The position numbers and the translations under genes were made by a program. Below are positions 5,573 to 12,728 of a stretch of DNA of 12,989 nt, piece after piece (the first letter of the stretch is position 1; every line of letters begins with the position of its first letter). Below the pieces are notes generated by a model, which was not told the origin of the DNA, did no database searches, and saw only the letters and a program-made list of their open reading frames with translations. The stretch is from assembly GCA_002313895.1 (NCBI GenBank), contig DCAW01000021.1, forward strand, positions 12,184-25,172, given 5' to 3'. The DNA comes from Dehalococcoidia bacterium UBA1123. GTDB taxonomy: Bacteria; Chloroflexota; Dehalococcoidia; Lucifugimonadales; UBA1123.

Positions 5573-8500
5573 CTACCGCCAGTTTTTGGAGCCTGGAGTG
5601 TCCTTTAGGGTCTGGAGGCTTTCGGCGTGGGTGACCATTATGTTCATGGTGCCCTCTCGGCAAGAGACGGTTCCTCGGATCAGCAGCACCGGTTCTCGCA
5701 GGACAAGGCGGTACTGAGCGTAGACCGCAGGCCACACGATCAGCGGAGTGTGACCGAATTCGTCCTCCAGGGTGATGAACACCGCCTTGCCTAGCGGACG
5801 CTGACGTCGGATGACCAGCCCCGCCGTCCAGACCTCCATGCCGTCCTTCAGGTGGGGAATTTCGTCCGAGGGCAGGACGCTGGGGGACAGTTTCGGGCGG
5901 ACATGATTCATCAGGTGGCCTTCGGGGTACAGGCTCATGGTCTGGTACTCACCAGCCATCCGCTCCCAGGGTGTCATGGGCGCAAGGTCGGCCATGTCCT
6001 GTTCGATTGGAAGCTCCATGCGCTGCTGCCGCTCCAGTTTCGGAGTTATTGGAGCGTTGCCGTTCCGTGAGGATTTCGGTTTCCGAGAATTAACCGCTCC
6101 GTTGGCAACGGGATGATACCGCAGGCCCACCTCCCAGAGAGCAGAGCGTCGATCAGTGGTCAGCGAGTCGAAGGCTCCGGCCAGCACGAGGTTTTCTATC
6201 GGCTCGCGCTTGAGTCCTGTGCGGCGCATAGCATCGGCAACGCTGGAGAATTTTTTGTATTGCCTTGCCTCTACTATGGCCTCTGCTTGCGCCTTTCCGA
6301 TGCTTTTTACGTTCAGGAATCCCACCAGCAATGCTTCATGCGTCGAGTCCGTTCCCGAAATAACGCTGGAGATAATACACTTCTCGACGCTGATGTTGAT
6401 GTCGGGGTTCAGAACTGTGACTTCGTGACGTCGAGCATCCTCCTTGAGGGTTTCCAGGTTGTAGAATCCCATCGGCTGTTGGTTGAAGATTCCGACGAAG
6501 AACTCCAGAGGGTAGTAATATTTCAGCCAGGTCATGTGGTATGCCGTCACTCCGAAGGCGAATGCGTGCGACTCTGGGAACATGTACTGACCGTTGAATT
6601 TCTGGAAGATTTTGTCTGCGATATCCTCCGGCACTCCCCGCTCTCCGGCTTTGTCTCGGAACTTCTCCCAGAACTGGGCGAGGAGTGTCTTGTTGTTGCG
6701 ACGTCGGAAGGCTCGACGCAGCTGGTCGGCCTCCAGCGAGTTGAATCCCGCCACTTCCATCGCCACCTGATTCACCTGATCCTGGTATAGAATGACGCCC
6801 AGGGTGCGCTCCAGAGCCTTGCGTTCCAGAGGATGGTCGAAGGCCCAGGGCTCGCCCTGACGTCGTCGTATGAATTGAGTCACGCCATCGTTGGCCCCAA
6901 CACCGGGACGCACTGCGGCGACTTCGTAGGCCATGTCGGTCAGGTTGACGGGCTTTATTCGGGTGATGGTCTGCATCTGGGCCGCCGACTCCACCTGAAA
7001 TATACCCACGGTGTCAGCCTTGTGCAGGGTGTCGTATACCGCCGGGTCCTTGAAGTCCACGCGGCTGAGGTCGATGTAGTGTCCGGTGCGCTCCTCGATA
7101 AGCTGGAGAACGTCCTGCATCTGGGAGAGCGCGCCCAGGGCCAGAAAGTCGATCTTCACGAATCCGGCGTCGCCTATGGCATCCTTGTCCCAGTGGCAGA
7201 TGAAACGGTCGTCGATGGCCGACTGCTGAACAGGCACAATCTCGCTGAGAGGGGATGACGAGATTATCATGCCCCCCGGATGCTGGGCCAGATACTTGGG
7301 GAACCCGTTAAGCTGCGTGGACAGGTCGATCATATCCCGCCACACGGGAGCGTCGGTGCGGTCGCTAAACTCAGGCAGTCGTTCCATCTCCTCCTGAAGG
7401 GACGCCGCGTTCCATGACTCGACGCGTTTCGCCAGACGGTCGATGTCCTGAAAGGGCAGGCCCAAAGCCTTGCCCAGATCGCGGATTGCGCCCTTCATCT
7501 TGTAGGTGCTTATCATGCCTGTGAGGGCAGCGCGATCCCAGCCCCAGTGCTTGTGAACGCGCTTGATAAGCTCTTCTCGGATGTCTCGGGGAAAGTCCAG
7601 GTCGATGTCCGGAACGGATACCATATCCTCCTGAAGGAACCGCTCAAGGGACAGGTCGAACTCCATCGGGTCTATGTGGGATAGCCCGATGAGGTACCCC
7701 GACAGCATGGCGACGGACGACCCCCGCCCCCGCCCCGGCGGACGTTCCTCCAGGGGTATCTCGGCGTCGCTGCGGCCCAGCTCTATCTGAATTTGGCGGG
7801 CCATCTGGATGATGTCGTGGTATATGAGCAGGAAACCCGCCAGATCGTGCTTCTTGATAAGGCGGAACTCCTCGTTGAGCCGCTTGCGAACCCGCCAGTT
7901 GATGCGCCCGTAGCGTCGGAGGGCGGCCTCGTGGCACAACTTTTCCAGGTAGCTGAGGGGAGTATGATCGTCAGGCGCAGGGTAGTCAGGAAACTTGTAG
8001 TTGAGGTCGCGGGTAAGGTCGAAGGATGCGCAACGCTCGGCCACCACCAGCGTATTTTGTATAGCTTCTGGAATCTCACGAAACAGCGCGGTCATCTGAG
8101 CGTGACTCTTGAGATAAAAATGGCTGTTGGGCCTGCGCTCCTGGTGGGTCTCCTCCAGGCTCTTGTTGTGCTGGATGGCGACCAGCGCGTCCTGAAGCCG
8201 GTGGCGGTCCGGCGTGTGATAGTGGACGTTGTTGGTGGCGACAACCGACACTCCGACCTGCCGAGCCAACTCCACTAGCCGCCGATTGCGCCTGGTGTCG
8301 CCATAGACCAGGTTCTGCTGAAGCTCGACGAACACGTTGTCGGCGTCGAACCACTCGACGTACTGCCGAAGGACGGTCTCGGCCTCCTCCATCCGGCCCT
8401 GGGATGCCAGACTAGGGATAAGGCCTTTACAACACCCCGTAAGTAGAATAACGCCTTGAGAGTGTTCGGCCAGTCGAGCGTCACTGAGTTTGGGGTCTCG

Positions 8501-8803
8501 ACGTTCGGCGTCCATATAAGAGAAGGTGACAAGCTGGCACAGGTTGCCGTATCCAGTGCGGTCTGATGCCAGGAAGGTCAGGTGTCCGCCTGCTTCAGTC
8601 GTGACTTCGGCGCCGGATATGGGCTGAATGTCCAGACTGCGGGCCACTTGAGCAAACTCCATCGTCCCGCACAGGTTGTCGTGGTCGGTGAGGGCCAGGG
8701 CTGAGTATCCAAGCTCGACAGCCCTCGACACCATCTCGTCGATGGAGGATGCTCCTTCTTGGAAGGAGTAGTTGCTGTGGCAGTGAAGTTCAACGTAGGA
8801 CAT
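5573..8803 (-). CDS. dnaE2: Error-prone DNA polymerase III alpha subunit DnaE2 (ImuC)
   Basis: Translesion polymerase of the C family that, with ImuB, copies damaged DNA and causes most induced mutation in bacteria carrying it. The 1076 residues match the usual DnaE2 length and lack the C-terminal extension that binds tau in replicative DnaE. The order is: PHP domain (H7-x-H9 in LHCHSNYSF, then TDHDN at 39-43); polymerase core with GRGRGSS and the catalytic PDIDLDF at 398-404 (D399, D401, D403); the third acidic site in FVKIDFLALG; helix-hairpin-helix near LKREPIENLVLAGAFDSL; and an OB fold starting at EVWTAGLVIRRQRPLGKAVF. The terminal SKNWR resembles the short Arg-aromatic-Arg/His tail typical of ImuC proteins. 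ATG 8803 lies 2 bases after the amine-oxidase stop codon, so translation is probably coupled. DnaE3 and DnaE1 are less likely because of length and the ending. Confidence 0.9.
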   Translation of the reverse strand: MSYVELHCHSNYSFQEGASSIDEMVSRAVELGYSALALTDHDNLCGTMEFAQVARSLDIQPISGAEVTTEAGGHLTFLASDRTGYGNLCQLVTFSYMDAERRDPKLSDARLAEHSQGVILLTGCCKGLIPSLASQGRMEEAETVLRQYVEWFDADNVFVELQQNLVYGDTRRNRRLVELARQVGVSVVATNNVHYHTPDRHRLQDALVAIQHNKSLEETHQERRPNSHFYLKSHAQMTALFREIPEAIQNTLVVAERCASFDLTRDLNYKFPDYPAPDDHTPLSYLEKLCHEAALRRYGRINWRVRKRLNEEFRLIKKHDLAGFLLIYHDIIQMARQIQIELGRSDAEIPLEERPPGRGRGSSVAMLSGYLIGLSHIDPMEFDLSLERFLQEDMVSVPDIDLDFPRDIREELIKRVHKHWGWDRAALTGMISTYKMKGAIRDLGKALGLPFQDIDRLAKRVESWNAASLQEEMERLPEFSDRTDAPVWRDMIDLSTQLNGFPKYLAQHPGGMIISSSPLSEIVPVQQSAIDDRFICHWDKDAIGDAGFVKIDFLALGALSQMQDVLQLIEERTGHYIDLSRVDFKDPAVYDTLHKADTVGIFQVESAAQMQTITRIKPVNLTDMAYEVAAVRPGVGANDGVTQFIRRRQGEPWAFDHPLERKALERTLGVILYQDQVNQVAMEVAGFNSLEADQLRRAFRRRNNKTLLAQFWEKFRDKAGERGVPEDIADKIFQKFNGQYMFPESHAFAFGVTAYHMTWLKYYYPLEFFVGIFNQQPMGFYNLETLKEDARRHEVTVLNPDINISVEKCIISSVISGTDSTHEALLVGFLNVKSIGKAQAEAIVEARQYKKFSSVADAMRRTGLKREPIENLVLAGAFDSLTTDRRSALWEVGLRYHPVANGAVNSRKPKSSRNGNAPITPKLERQQRMELPIEQDMADLAPMTPWERMAGEYQTMSLYPEGHLMNHVRPKLSPSVLPSDEIPHLKDGMEVWTAGLVIRRQRPLGKAVFITLEDEFGHTPLIVWPAVYAQYRLVLREPVLLIRGTVSCREGTMNIMVTHAESLQTLKDTPGSKNWR

Positions 8804-8805
8804 TT

Positions 8806-10119
8806 CTAGATGTCAGCCTTCAGCTTTTCAGGTTTCAGAATTTCATGCGCCGCACGTGCGCCACTCTCGATGGCGCCATGCACGGTTCCTGAATGGGTGA
8901 CGTGGGTGGCCTCTCCGGCGAAAAACAAAATATCATCTACCGGTTGGGCTAACTGGTCGCGGAGGCCTGCCCCTTTGACCAGTCCGTAAGAGTAGCCTGT
9001 CTTCGACCATCGGTCAGTTCCCCATGAGATGAATCGACCGGCTTCAAAATGCTTGCGTGCGTTCTCGCCAAACATGGCCGATAGATGATCAAGAGCTTCT
9101 GGAACAGCGTCAGCGCCCAGCGATTCAAAATGAAGCGCCGCGTCGCCTCCGATTATCGCCATCAACAAAGGAGCCTCATCATCACGCCTCCAGCCCGGAC
9201 GCCACCAAATTTGGCTTTGCAACGTGGTCAGGATCCCGGCCATATCCTGCGGCCAAAAGCGCTCTCGAAAACGCATCGCGATCTTGTCCACATGCCCCGC
9301 GCCCAGGCCGTTGATGGCGGCCTGTTTCCCTGGAGGCAGCGACGGCGTGAAACGCACGTCCTGCGCCTGAAGCACACCGAGCGGCAATGTCACCAGCACT
9401 CGGTCGGCGGCAAATGTCTGTCCTGTGGTCGAGTGTATCTGGACGCGATCTTGTGACCACAAGATGCTCTGAACTGGAGTGTTGAGCGTCACGTTCAGGC
9501 CAGCTACGGCTTGCTCCAGGAGCGCAGTGTACCCCTCTTTGATTCGGAAGTTGCCTCCGGGGTTATCGTTCTGCTCATACATTCCATGCACGCCCAGTCG
9601 GGCCCAATCACCGCCTTCTCTAGCGCTGACACGACTATTTACCAGTCGCTGCAAGTCAGGCGACAGATCGGCGTTGTTCAATTCTGCCCACTTTGTGACC
9701 ACGTCATGCACGCTGGCATCGGGGCGCCCCTGTTCAACCCAGTCGATTGCGATGTCCTCATAGGTATCCACGAGGTGAAACGACGGGATGCGCGATTTAT
9801 CGTCTCCGCTATGGATACGGTCGCCGAAGTAGATGTGAAAGTCATCCTTGGTGACGTCTGACACAGTCGTGAGGTTGAACTGCCTGACCATGTCCCAGGT
9901 GACGACGTTGGCACCGTGAATGTATTCTGCTCCCAACTCGACGGGATGAGGCGCCAGATCATACGCTGTCTGGACCCGACCGCCAATACGATCGCGGGCT
10001 TCGAGGATGGTGACGCGACAGCCGGTGTCCTGAAGGCTGCGGGCTGCGGATATTCCGGCTGCGCCCGCGCCCACGACGATCACATGCAATGATGTCTGAG
10101 CGGTCGTTGAATCGGTCAT
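8806..10119 (-). CDS. Flavin-dependent amine oxidase (monoamine/polyamine oxidase family)
   Basis: A 437-residue FAD enzyme that oxidises an amine to an imine/aldehyde with H2O2 release. The N-terminal Rossmann motif is VVGAGAAG (G17, G19, G22), followed by Glu40 for the ribose and GGRV at 46-49. The family lysine that positions the catalytic water at flavin N5 is probably K279 in GHVDKIAMRF. The aromatic end segment WSKTGYSYG (371-379) and the FAD-binding FFAGEATH (399-406) close the domain. No twin-arginine or other signal is seen, so it is cytoplasmic. The substrate is unknown; polyamines are typical. The start is ATG 10119 with GGAG about eight bases upstream. It is the gene immediately before dnaE2, with only 2 bases between, an unusual partner for a mutagenesis gene. 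The last codons (KPEKLKADI) and stop lie in or beside a heptad repeat array. Confidence 0.88.
   Translation of the reverse strand: MTDSTTAQTSLHVIVVGAGAAGISAARSLQDTGCRVTILEARDRIGGRVQTAYDLAPHPVELGAEYIHGANVVTWDMVRQFNLTTVSDVTKDDFHIYFGDRIHSGDDKSRIPSFHLVDTYEDIAIDWVEQGRPDASVHDVVTKWAELNNADLSPDLQRLVNSRVSAREGGDWARLGVHGMYEQNDNPGGNFRIKEGYTALLEQAVAGLNVTLNTPVQSILWSQDRVQIHSTTGQTFAADRVLVTLPLGVLQAQDVRFTPSLPPGKQAAINGLGAGHVDKIAMRFRERFWPQDMAGILTTLQSQIWWRPGWRRDDEAPLLMAIIGGDAALHFESLGADAVPEALDHLSAMFGENARKHFEAGRFISWGTDRWSKTGYSYGLVKGAGLRDQLAQPVDDILFFAGEATHVTHSGTVHGAIESGARAAHEILKPEKLKADI
8811..8838 (+). repeat. Heptad repeat array, copy B, inside the 3' end of the amine oxidase gene
   Basis: The plus strand reads TGTCAGC, CTTCAGC, TTTTCAG, GTTTCAG. 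TCAG recurs at intervals of 7, 8 and 7 bases. The array overlaps the final coding codons of the amine oxidase and lies just before the dnaE2 start, so it contributes both C-terminal residues and the dnaE2 translation-initiation region. Confidence 0.65.
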
Positions 10120-10217
10120 GCATAGCTCCGGTGTGATGGGGGTAATTTCAGGCTTGAGACTGTGCTGTGAGTCCTCATATTATTATGCGATACCCACGCT
10201 GGTGTTGGCAGACTGAC

Positions 10218-10276
10218 GACCAGATGCTTCGCTTCTCTCAGCATGACATTATGTAAATCACAAAAACCTGACCCCT
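10218..10276 (+). repeat. REP-like intergenic element, copy 1
   Basis: Starts GACCAGATGCTTCGCTT, continues CTCAGCATGACAT and ends CCTGACCCCT at 10267-10276. ATGCT and AGCAT inside it form a short hairpin with the loop TCGCTTCTCTC. A close relative in the same orientation is at 12932-12987. Elements with the core TGCTTCGCTnnnCTCAGCATGACA are dispersed between genes in many bacteria. On the minus strand it would read VMLREAKHLV, a translation frequently mistaken for a protein. It lies between the amine oxidase gene and the AbiU2-like pseudogene. Confidence 0.7.
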
Positions 10277-10928
10277 TATTCTGTAGTCTCAGAATCGGCG
10301 TCCTTTCGTTCTCCTTCATCGTGAATTCTTATGAACATTGCCGACACACCACGATCCATGCGATCTTTATCCTGCTGGAGGACATCGAGAATCTTAGCCG
10401 TCTCCCAGGCTGAGCGGTCTGTCTGAAGCCTCCAATCATCATGCTCTCGATCATGAATCGCTGACAGCCGGTTGATCACAGCCTAGATGTCTTCGATCAG
10501 TCCTTCGAACTCCTCTTCTGTGAGGGGCGTTCTCTGAGATGAAACTGTCTGCATGTGAGCCGAGCGATAATCGCTGAGTGTCGCAATCGCATTCGATATG
10601 CTGGCTTCGTGGGGCGATAGCTGAGTTGATATGTTGTCAAGATCATCCTATTCTGCATATGGGACCAGCGACGGGTCCTGCTTGCCGTGTCCCCCAACCG
10701 CCACAGGCTGATAGTTTCAGAATTGTGCTCAAATATTTTCGCGGCGTGAATAAACATCATCTCGAACAGCGCCTGACGCACAGGCACAAAGAGCCCGTTG
10801 AAACGGTTGAGGATTACGATTCGTCTCTCAGTTGACTGTAGTTGCAACCATATTTTGTAGTATTCCGAAATACTGGACAGGATGCGCTGCAACTCTTCCA
10901 GGTGACTCTTGAACTCGTCGCGAGTCAT
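10276..10928 (-). pseudogene. AbiU2/HEPN-type gene, frameshifted with two internal stops
   Basis: A once-intact gene of about 217 codons. The start is sound: ATG at 10928 with AAAGGAGG (reverse complement of 10937-10944) eight bases upstream. The N-terminal half (MTRDEFKSHLEELQRILSSI, then LFVPVRQALFEMMFIHAAKI and ETISLWRL) resembles AbiU2-like HEPN proteins, where LARIFD...TISL is the hallmark. The frame breaks at the C run 10691-10695. The continuation QDPSLVPYAE lies in another frame, is cut by TAG at 10648-10650, resumes as DDLDNISTQLS...TEEEFEGLIEDI, is cut by TAG at 10483-10485, and ends as AVINRLSAIHDREHDDWRLQ ... to 10276. One added G restores the first break; the two amber codons remain. 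TAG is an ordinary stop elsewhere in the window, so readthrough is unlikely. AbiU2 relatives are linked to abortive phage defence, though the function of this protein is inferred. Confidence 0.75.
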
Positions 10929-10950
10929 TTCGTATGCCTCCTTTCCTAGC

Positions 10951-10978
10951 TTTCAGCAATCAGCTATCAGCCGTCAGC
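10951..10978 (+). repeat. Heptad repeat array, copy C (four perfect units)
   Basis: TTTCAGC, AATCAGC, TATCAGC and CGTCAGC in direct succession, each nnTCAGC. An inverted fragment of the same family (CCGTCAG, ATATCAG on the minus strand) lies at 11024-11041. As a result AGCCGTCAG (10969-10977) and CTGACGGCT (11033-11041) make a 9-bp inverted repeat that includes the stop codon of the DUF6504-like gene. Confidence 0.8.
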
Positions 10979-11039
10979 CAAGCTGCTGTTCTCCGACTTC
11001 ACTCAACATTCCAAAACACCATAATCTGATATCTGACGG

Positions 11040-11330
11040 CTACTCATACCGCTGCTGATACCATTTCCCGCTCACGGCGTCCCGAAATATCGTCAGAGTC
11101 TGGCCGTCCTCCAGCAGGACGTCGTAGTAGGCACGAGACGTGGGTCGAATCCGCCACCATTCCTCGTCTATCTCCCACTGATCCTCGGTGTTTTCAACAC
11201 GGAGTCGGTTCCGACCCAGCGTGACGGTCTCCAGTCTGTGATGTTCATCCTCCTTCACTACTATCGGAACCGGCGGGTTCAGGGGTCGAATTGCACCAAC
11301 GCCTGGCGTCTCTCTGGGATTCTTGACCAC
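11040..11330 (-). CDS. DUF6504-like small protein linked to ImuB
   Basis: About 96 residues if it begins at GTG 11330. The conserved part starts at RPLNPPVPIVVKEDE and continues with a basic strand (LGRNRLRVENTEDQW), EEWWRIRP, an aromatic strand (YYDVLLEDG) and FRDAVSGKWYQQRYE. This Trp- and Tyr-rich pattern (xxxWxxxxxWWxxxxxRxYYxVxLxDGxxxxxFRDxxxGxWYxQ) fits the DUF6504 domain found beside or fused to Y-family polymerase-like proteins in Actinobacteria and related groups. Its 5' part overlaps the end of imuB by about 50 bases in another frame. The only start codon near the overlap is GTG 11330, with AAAGGA about 10 bases upstream. Adding one base in the run 11282-11285 would fuse it directly to ImuB (...ALVQFDP then LNPPVPIVV), so it may be the detached C-terminal domain of ImuB. 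Confidence 0.65.
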   Translation of the reverse strand: MVKNPRETPGVGAIRPLNPPVPIVVKEDEHHRLETVTLGRNRLRVENTEDQWEIDEEWWRIRPTSRAYYDVLLEDGQTLTIFRDAVSGKWYQQRYE

Positions 11331-12463
11331 GGCTCTATGTCCTTTACCTTGAATACAGGAGGCTTGGCGCGCAGGCGAACCTCCATCTGTCGCATCATCT
11401 CTCGAAGCTGTTCCTGACGTCGCATATCGGAGAACAGGCTGGCCTGGATTCCCGACTCTCCGGTAAGGCCCGACAGCGTGAGGCCCAGGTCTTCCAGAGG
11501 GCCGGGCAATACTGTGCCGTCCAGCGTGGCCCGAAGGGTGCGGGCCGCCATCTCCTTGCCGCCCACGGCGTCTCGAAAGGCGACGCCTCGAATCCACGGA
11601 GCGCCCAGCATGACCTTTGCCTCCAGAGTCGCCATTCGGACGTACCGGCTTCTGAGGGCCGGACGAGCAAAGGCCCGCCCCAGCAGAAGCTCAGTCGCCA
11701 CCAACAGGGCGTCCAGGGTGACGGTGGGCGCAGGGAATGTGACGTACTCGTTCACCGCGTCGATGGCCTTGTGGGGTACCAGCGGGTTGAGGTCTCGCCC
11801 GTTGGCAAGCTCCCACGCTCGACGACCGGCGGGACCGAACTGGGCCTGAATAGGGCCAAGCTCCATAGACGCCAGATGGCCTATGGTGTGGATTCCGAAG
11901 CGACGCAGTCGCGCCCTGTCCTCCCAGGGCATGGGCAGAGCGTCCACCGTCAGGTCTCTGAGGAAGCTCGCCGTTCCGCCCTCGGACACCCTGGTCGCCT
12001 GGCCTCCACGACCGGACAGCGCGGCCACGTATGCCATGAACTTGCCGCCCGCGACGCCAACTCTGGGGTTCAGGTTGTGGGGCACGGCGTTGAGCACGGA
12101 GGCGACCAGACGGGTCTCGCCACCGTACATCTTCTCCAGCCCGTCCAGGCCGACGTAGGCGCAACCCATCTCTCCCTTCTCCACCAGCGGACTGCGCTGG
12201 CATAAGGAGGCAATCATCTTGGTGAACACGCTCTCATAGTGCGAAGCGTCGACCCTCAAAAGCACGGCGGCTTTGCTTCGGGACATTGCCTCCTGGAGGG
12301 GCATGCCGGGAACAACGCCTTTTGCCTCTGGCGAGCTGTCCAACACGACCTCTTTGGAGTCCGGCCCCTCAGTGACTATGACGGGCCTGTCTCGCAGGTC
12401 AGGCCGGCGCATAAGCTCCGCCTTCATCGGCAGGTGAGTTACCAGAACACAGGCGACTTTCAT
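11279..12463 (-). CDS. imuB: ImuB, catalytically inactive Y-family polymerase-like mutasome subunit
   Basis: A 394-residue Y-family fold protein that serves as the hub linking the error-prone polymerase DnaE2 to the beta clamp. The palm is recognisable (VACVLVTHLPMKAELMRRP at 3-21), but the first metal-binding acidic positions read L7 and T9. Where active polymerases have the SIDEAF Asp-Glu pair it reads GCAYVGLDG, with A102 and Y103, so catalysis is lost, as known for ImuB. RVGVAGGKFMAYVAA is the usual fingers/palm strand, and the little-finger domain follows around residues 230-330. The pentapeptide Q340-A-S-L-F344 matches the clamp-binding motif. The end, EPWSRIPERRQALVQFDP, is typical. 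ATG 12463 has GGAG about six bases upstream. There is no imuA beside it, and dnaE2 lies 2.5 kb downstream on the same strand. Confidence 0.88.
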   Translation of the reverse strand: MKVACVLVTHLPMKAELMRRPDLRDRPVIVTEGPDSKEVVLDSSPEAKGVVPGMPLQEAMSRSKAAVLLRVDASHYESVFTKMIASLCQRSPLVEKGEMGCAYVGLDGLEKMYGGETRLVASVLNAVPHNLNPRVGVAGGKFMAYVAALSGRGGQATRVSEGGTASFLRDLTVDALPMPWEDRARLRRFGIHTIGHLASMELGPIQAQFGPAGRRAWELANGRDLNPLVPHKAIDAVNEYVTFPAPTVTLDALLVATELLLGRAFARPALRSRYVRMATLEAKVMLGAPWIRGVAFRDAVGGKEMAARTLRATLDGTVLPGPLEDLGLTLSGLTGESGIQASLFSDMRRQEQLREMMRQMEVRLRAKPPVFKVKDIEPWSRIPERRQALVQFDP

Positions 12464-12714
12464 GTGCGCTCCGCATTTACAGAATTTTTCTAGTTGCCTA
12501 CAACCGATGGCCTGAAAGCATCCGGGCCTGCCTGAACATGTCGATCAGACTCACTACTGTTGAGGAGGGGCTATAGTCCTCCTTGCCGTTGTATCGCTGT
12601 ATTAAATTCGGCGTATCTTGAAAATTCTGCTATACGGCTCGTCGCTGGTCACAGCTTGCGTTTCATCTACACATCAAGGTCAAATAATTCAAGACCAGAT
12701 GACTCTGATTGTAC
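12464..12714. other. Leader region upstream of imuB, with a hairpin
   Basis: No gene is supported. AGGAGG (12563-12568) and CCTCCT (12578-12583) form a 6-bp stem extended by a G-T pair, with a 7-base loop around CTATAG. In a minus-strand transcript starting near 12715 this hairpin would lie in a long imuB leader. The minus strand has an AAGGAGG there without a start codon at suitable distance, so it does not mark a small gene. Confidence 0.4.
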
Positions 12715-12728
12715 AGAACAATTGTTCT
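12715..12728. promoter_or_regulatory. Candidate SOS (LexA) operator, GAAC-N4-GTTC type
   Basis: AGAACAATTGTTCT is a perfect 14-bp palindrome with the GAAC-N4-GTTC layout of LexA operators in Firmicutes and Actinobacteria. It lies 252 bases upstream of the imuB start, in the only gene-free stretch before the mutagenesis genes. imuB and dnaE2 are SOS genes in the species studied. The distance is longer than usual, and the site could instead serve an unseen gene on the plus strand beyond the window. I saw no second copy near the amine oxidase or AbiU2-like genes. Confidence 0.5.

Noticed and set aside
6113..6790. Long plus-strand open frame of 225 codons inside dnaE2
   Set aside because: It is fully antisense to conserved polymerase sequence and has no recognisable domain or ribosome binding site.
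10116..10319. Minus-strand open frame containing VMLREAKHLV
   Set aside because: This is a translation of the REP-like element and its flanks; such products are a known annotation artefact.
10483..10650. TAG readthrough (for example pyrrolysine) in the AbiU2-like gene
   Set aside because: TAG ends dnaE2, the amine oxidase, the YHS gene and the DUF6504-like gene, and the same gene also has a frameshift, so decay is the simpler reading.
11279..12463. Active DNA polymerase IV (DinB)
   Set aside because: The catalytic acidic residues are replaced, and the ending and clamp motif fit ImuB better.
12480..12575. Short minus-strand peptide (GTG start, SLIDMFRQARMLSGHRL) upstream of imuB
   Set aside because: The nearest AAGGAGG is more than 20 bases away from the GTG and the frame is only 18 codons, so there is no support beyond chance.
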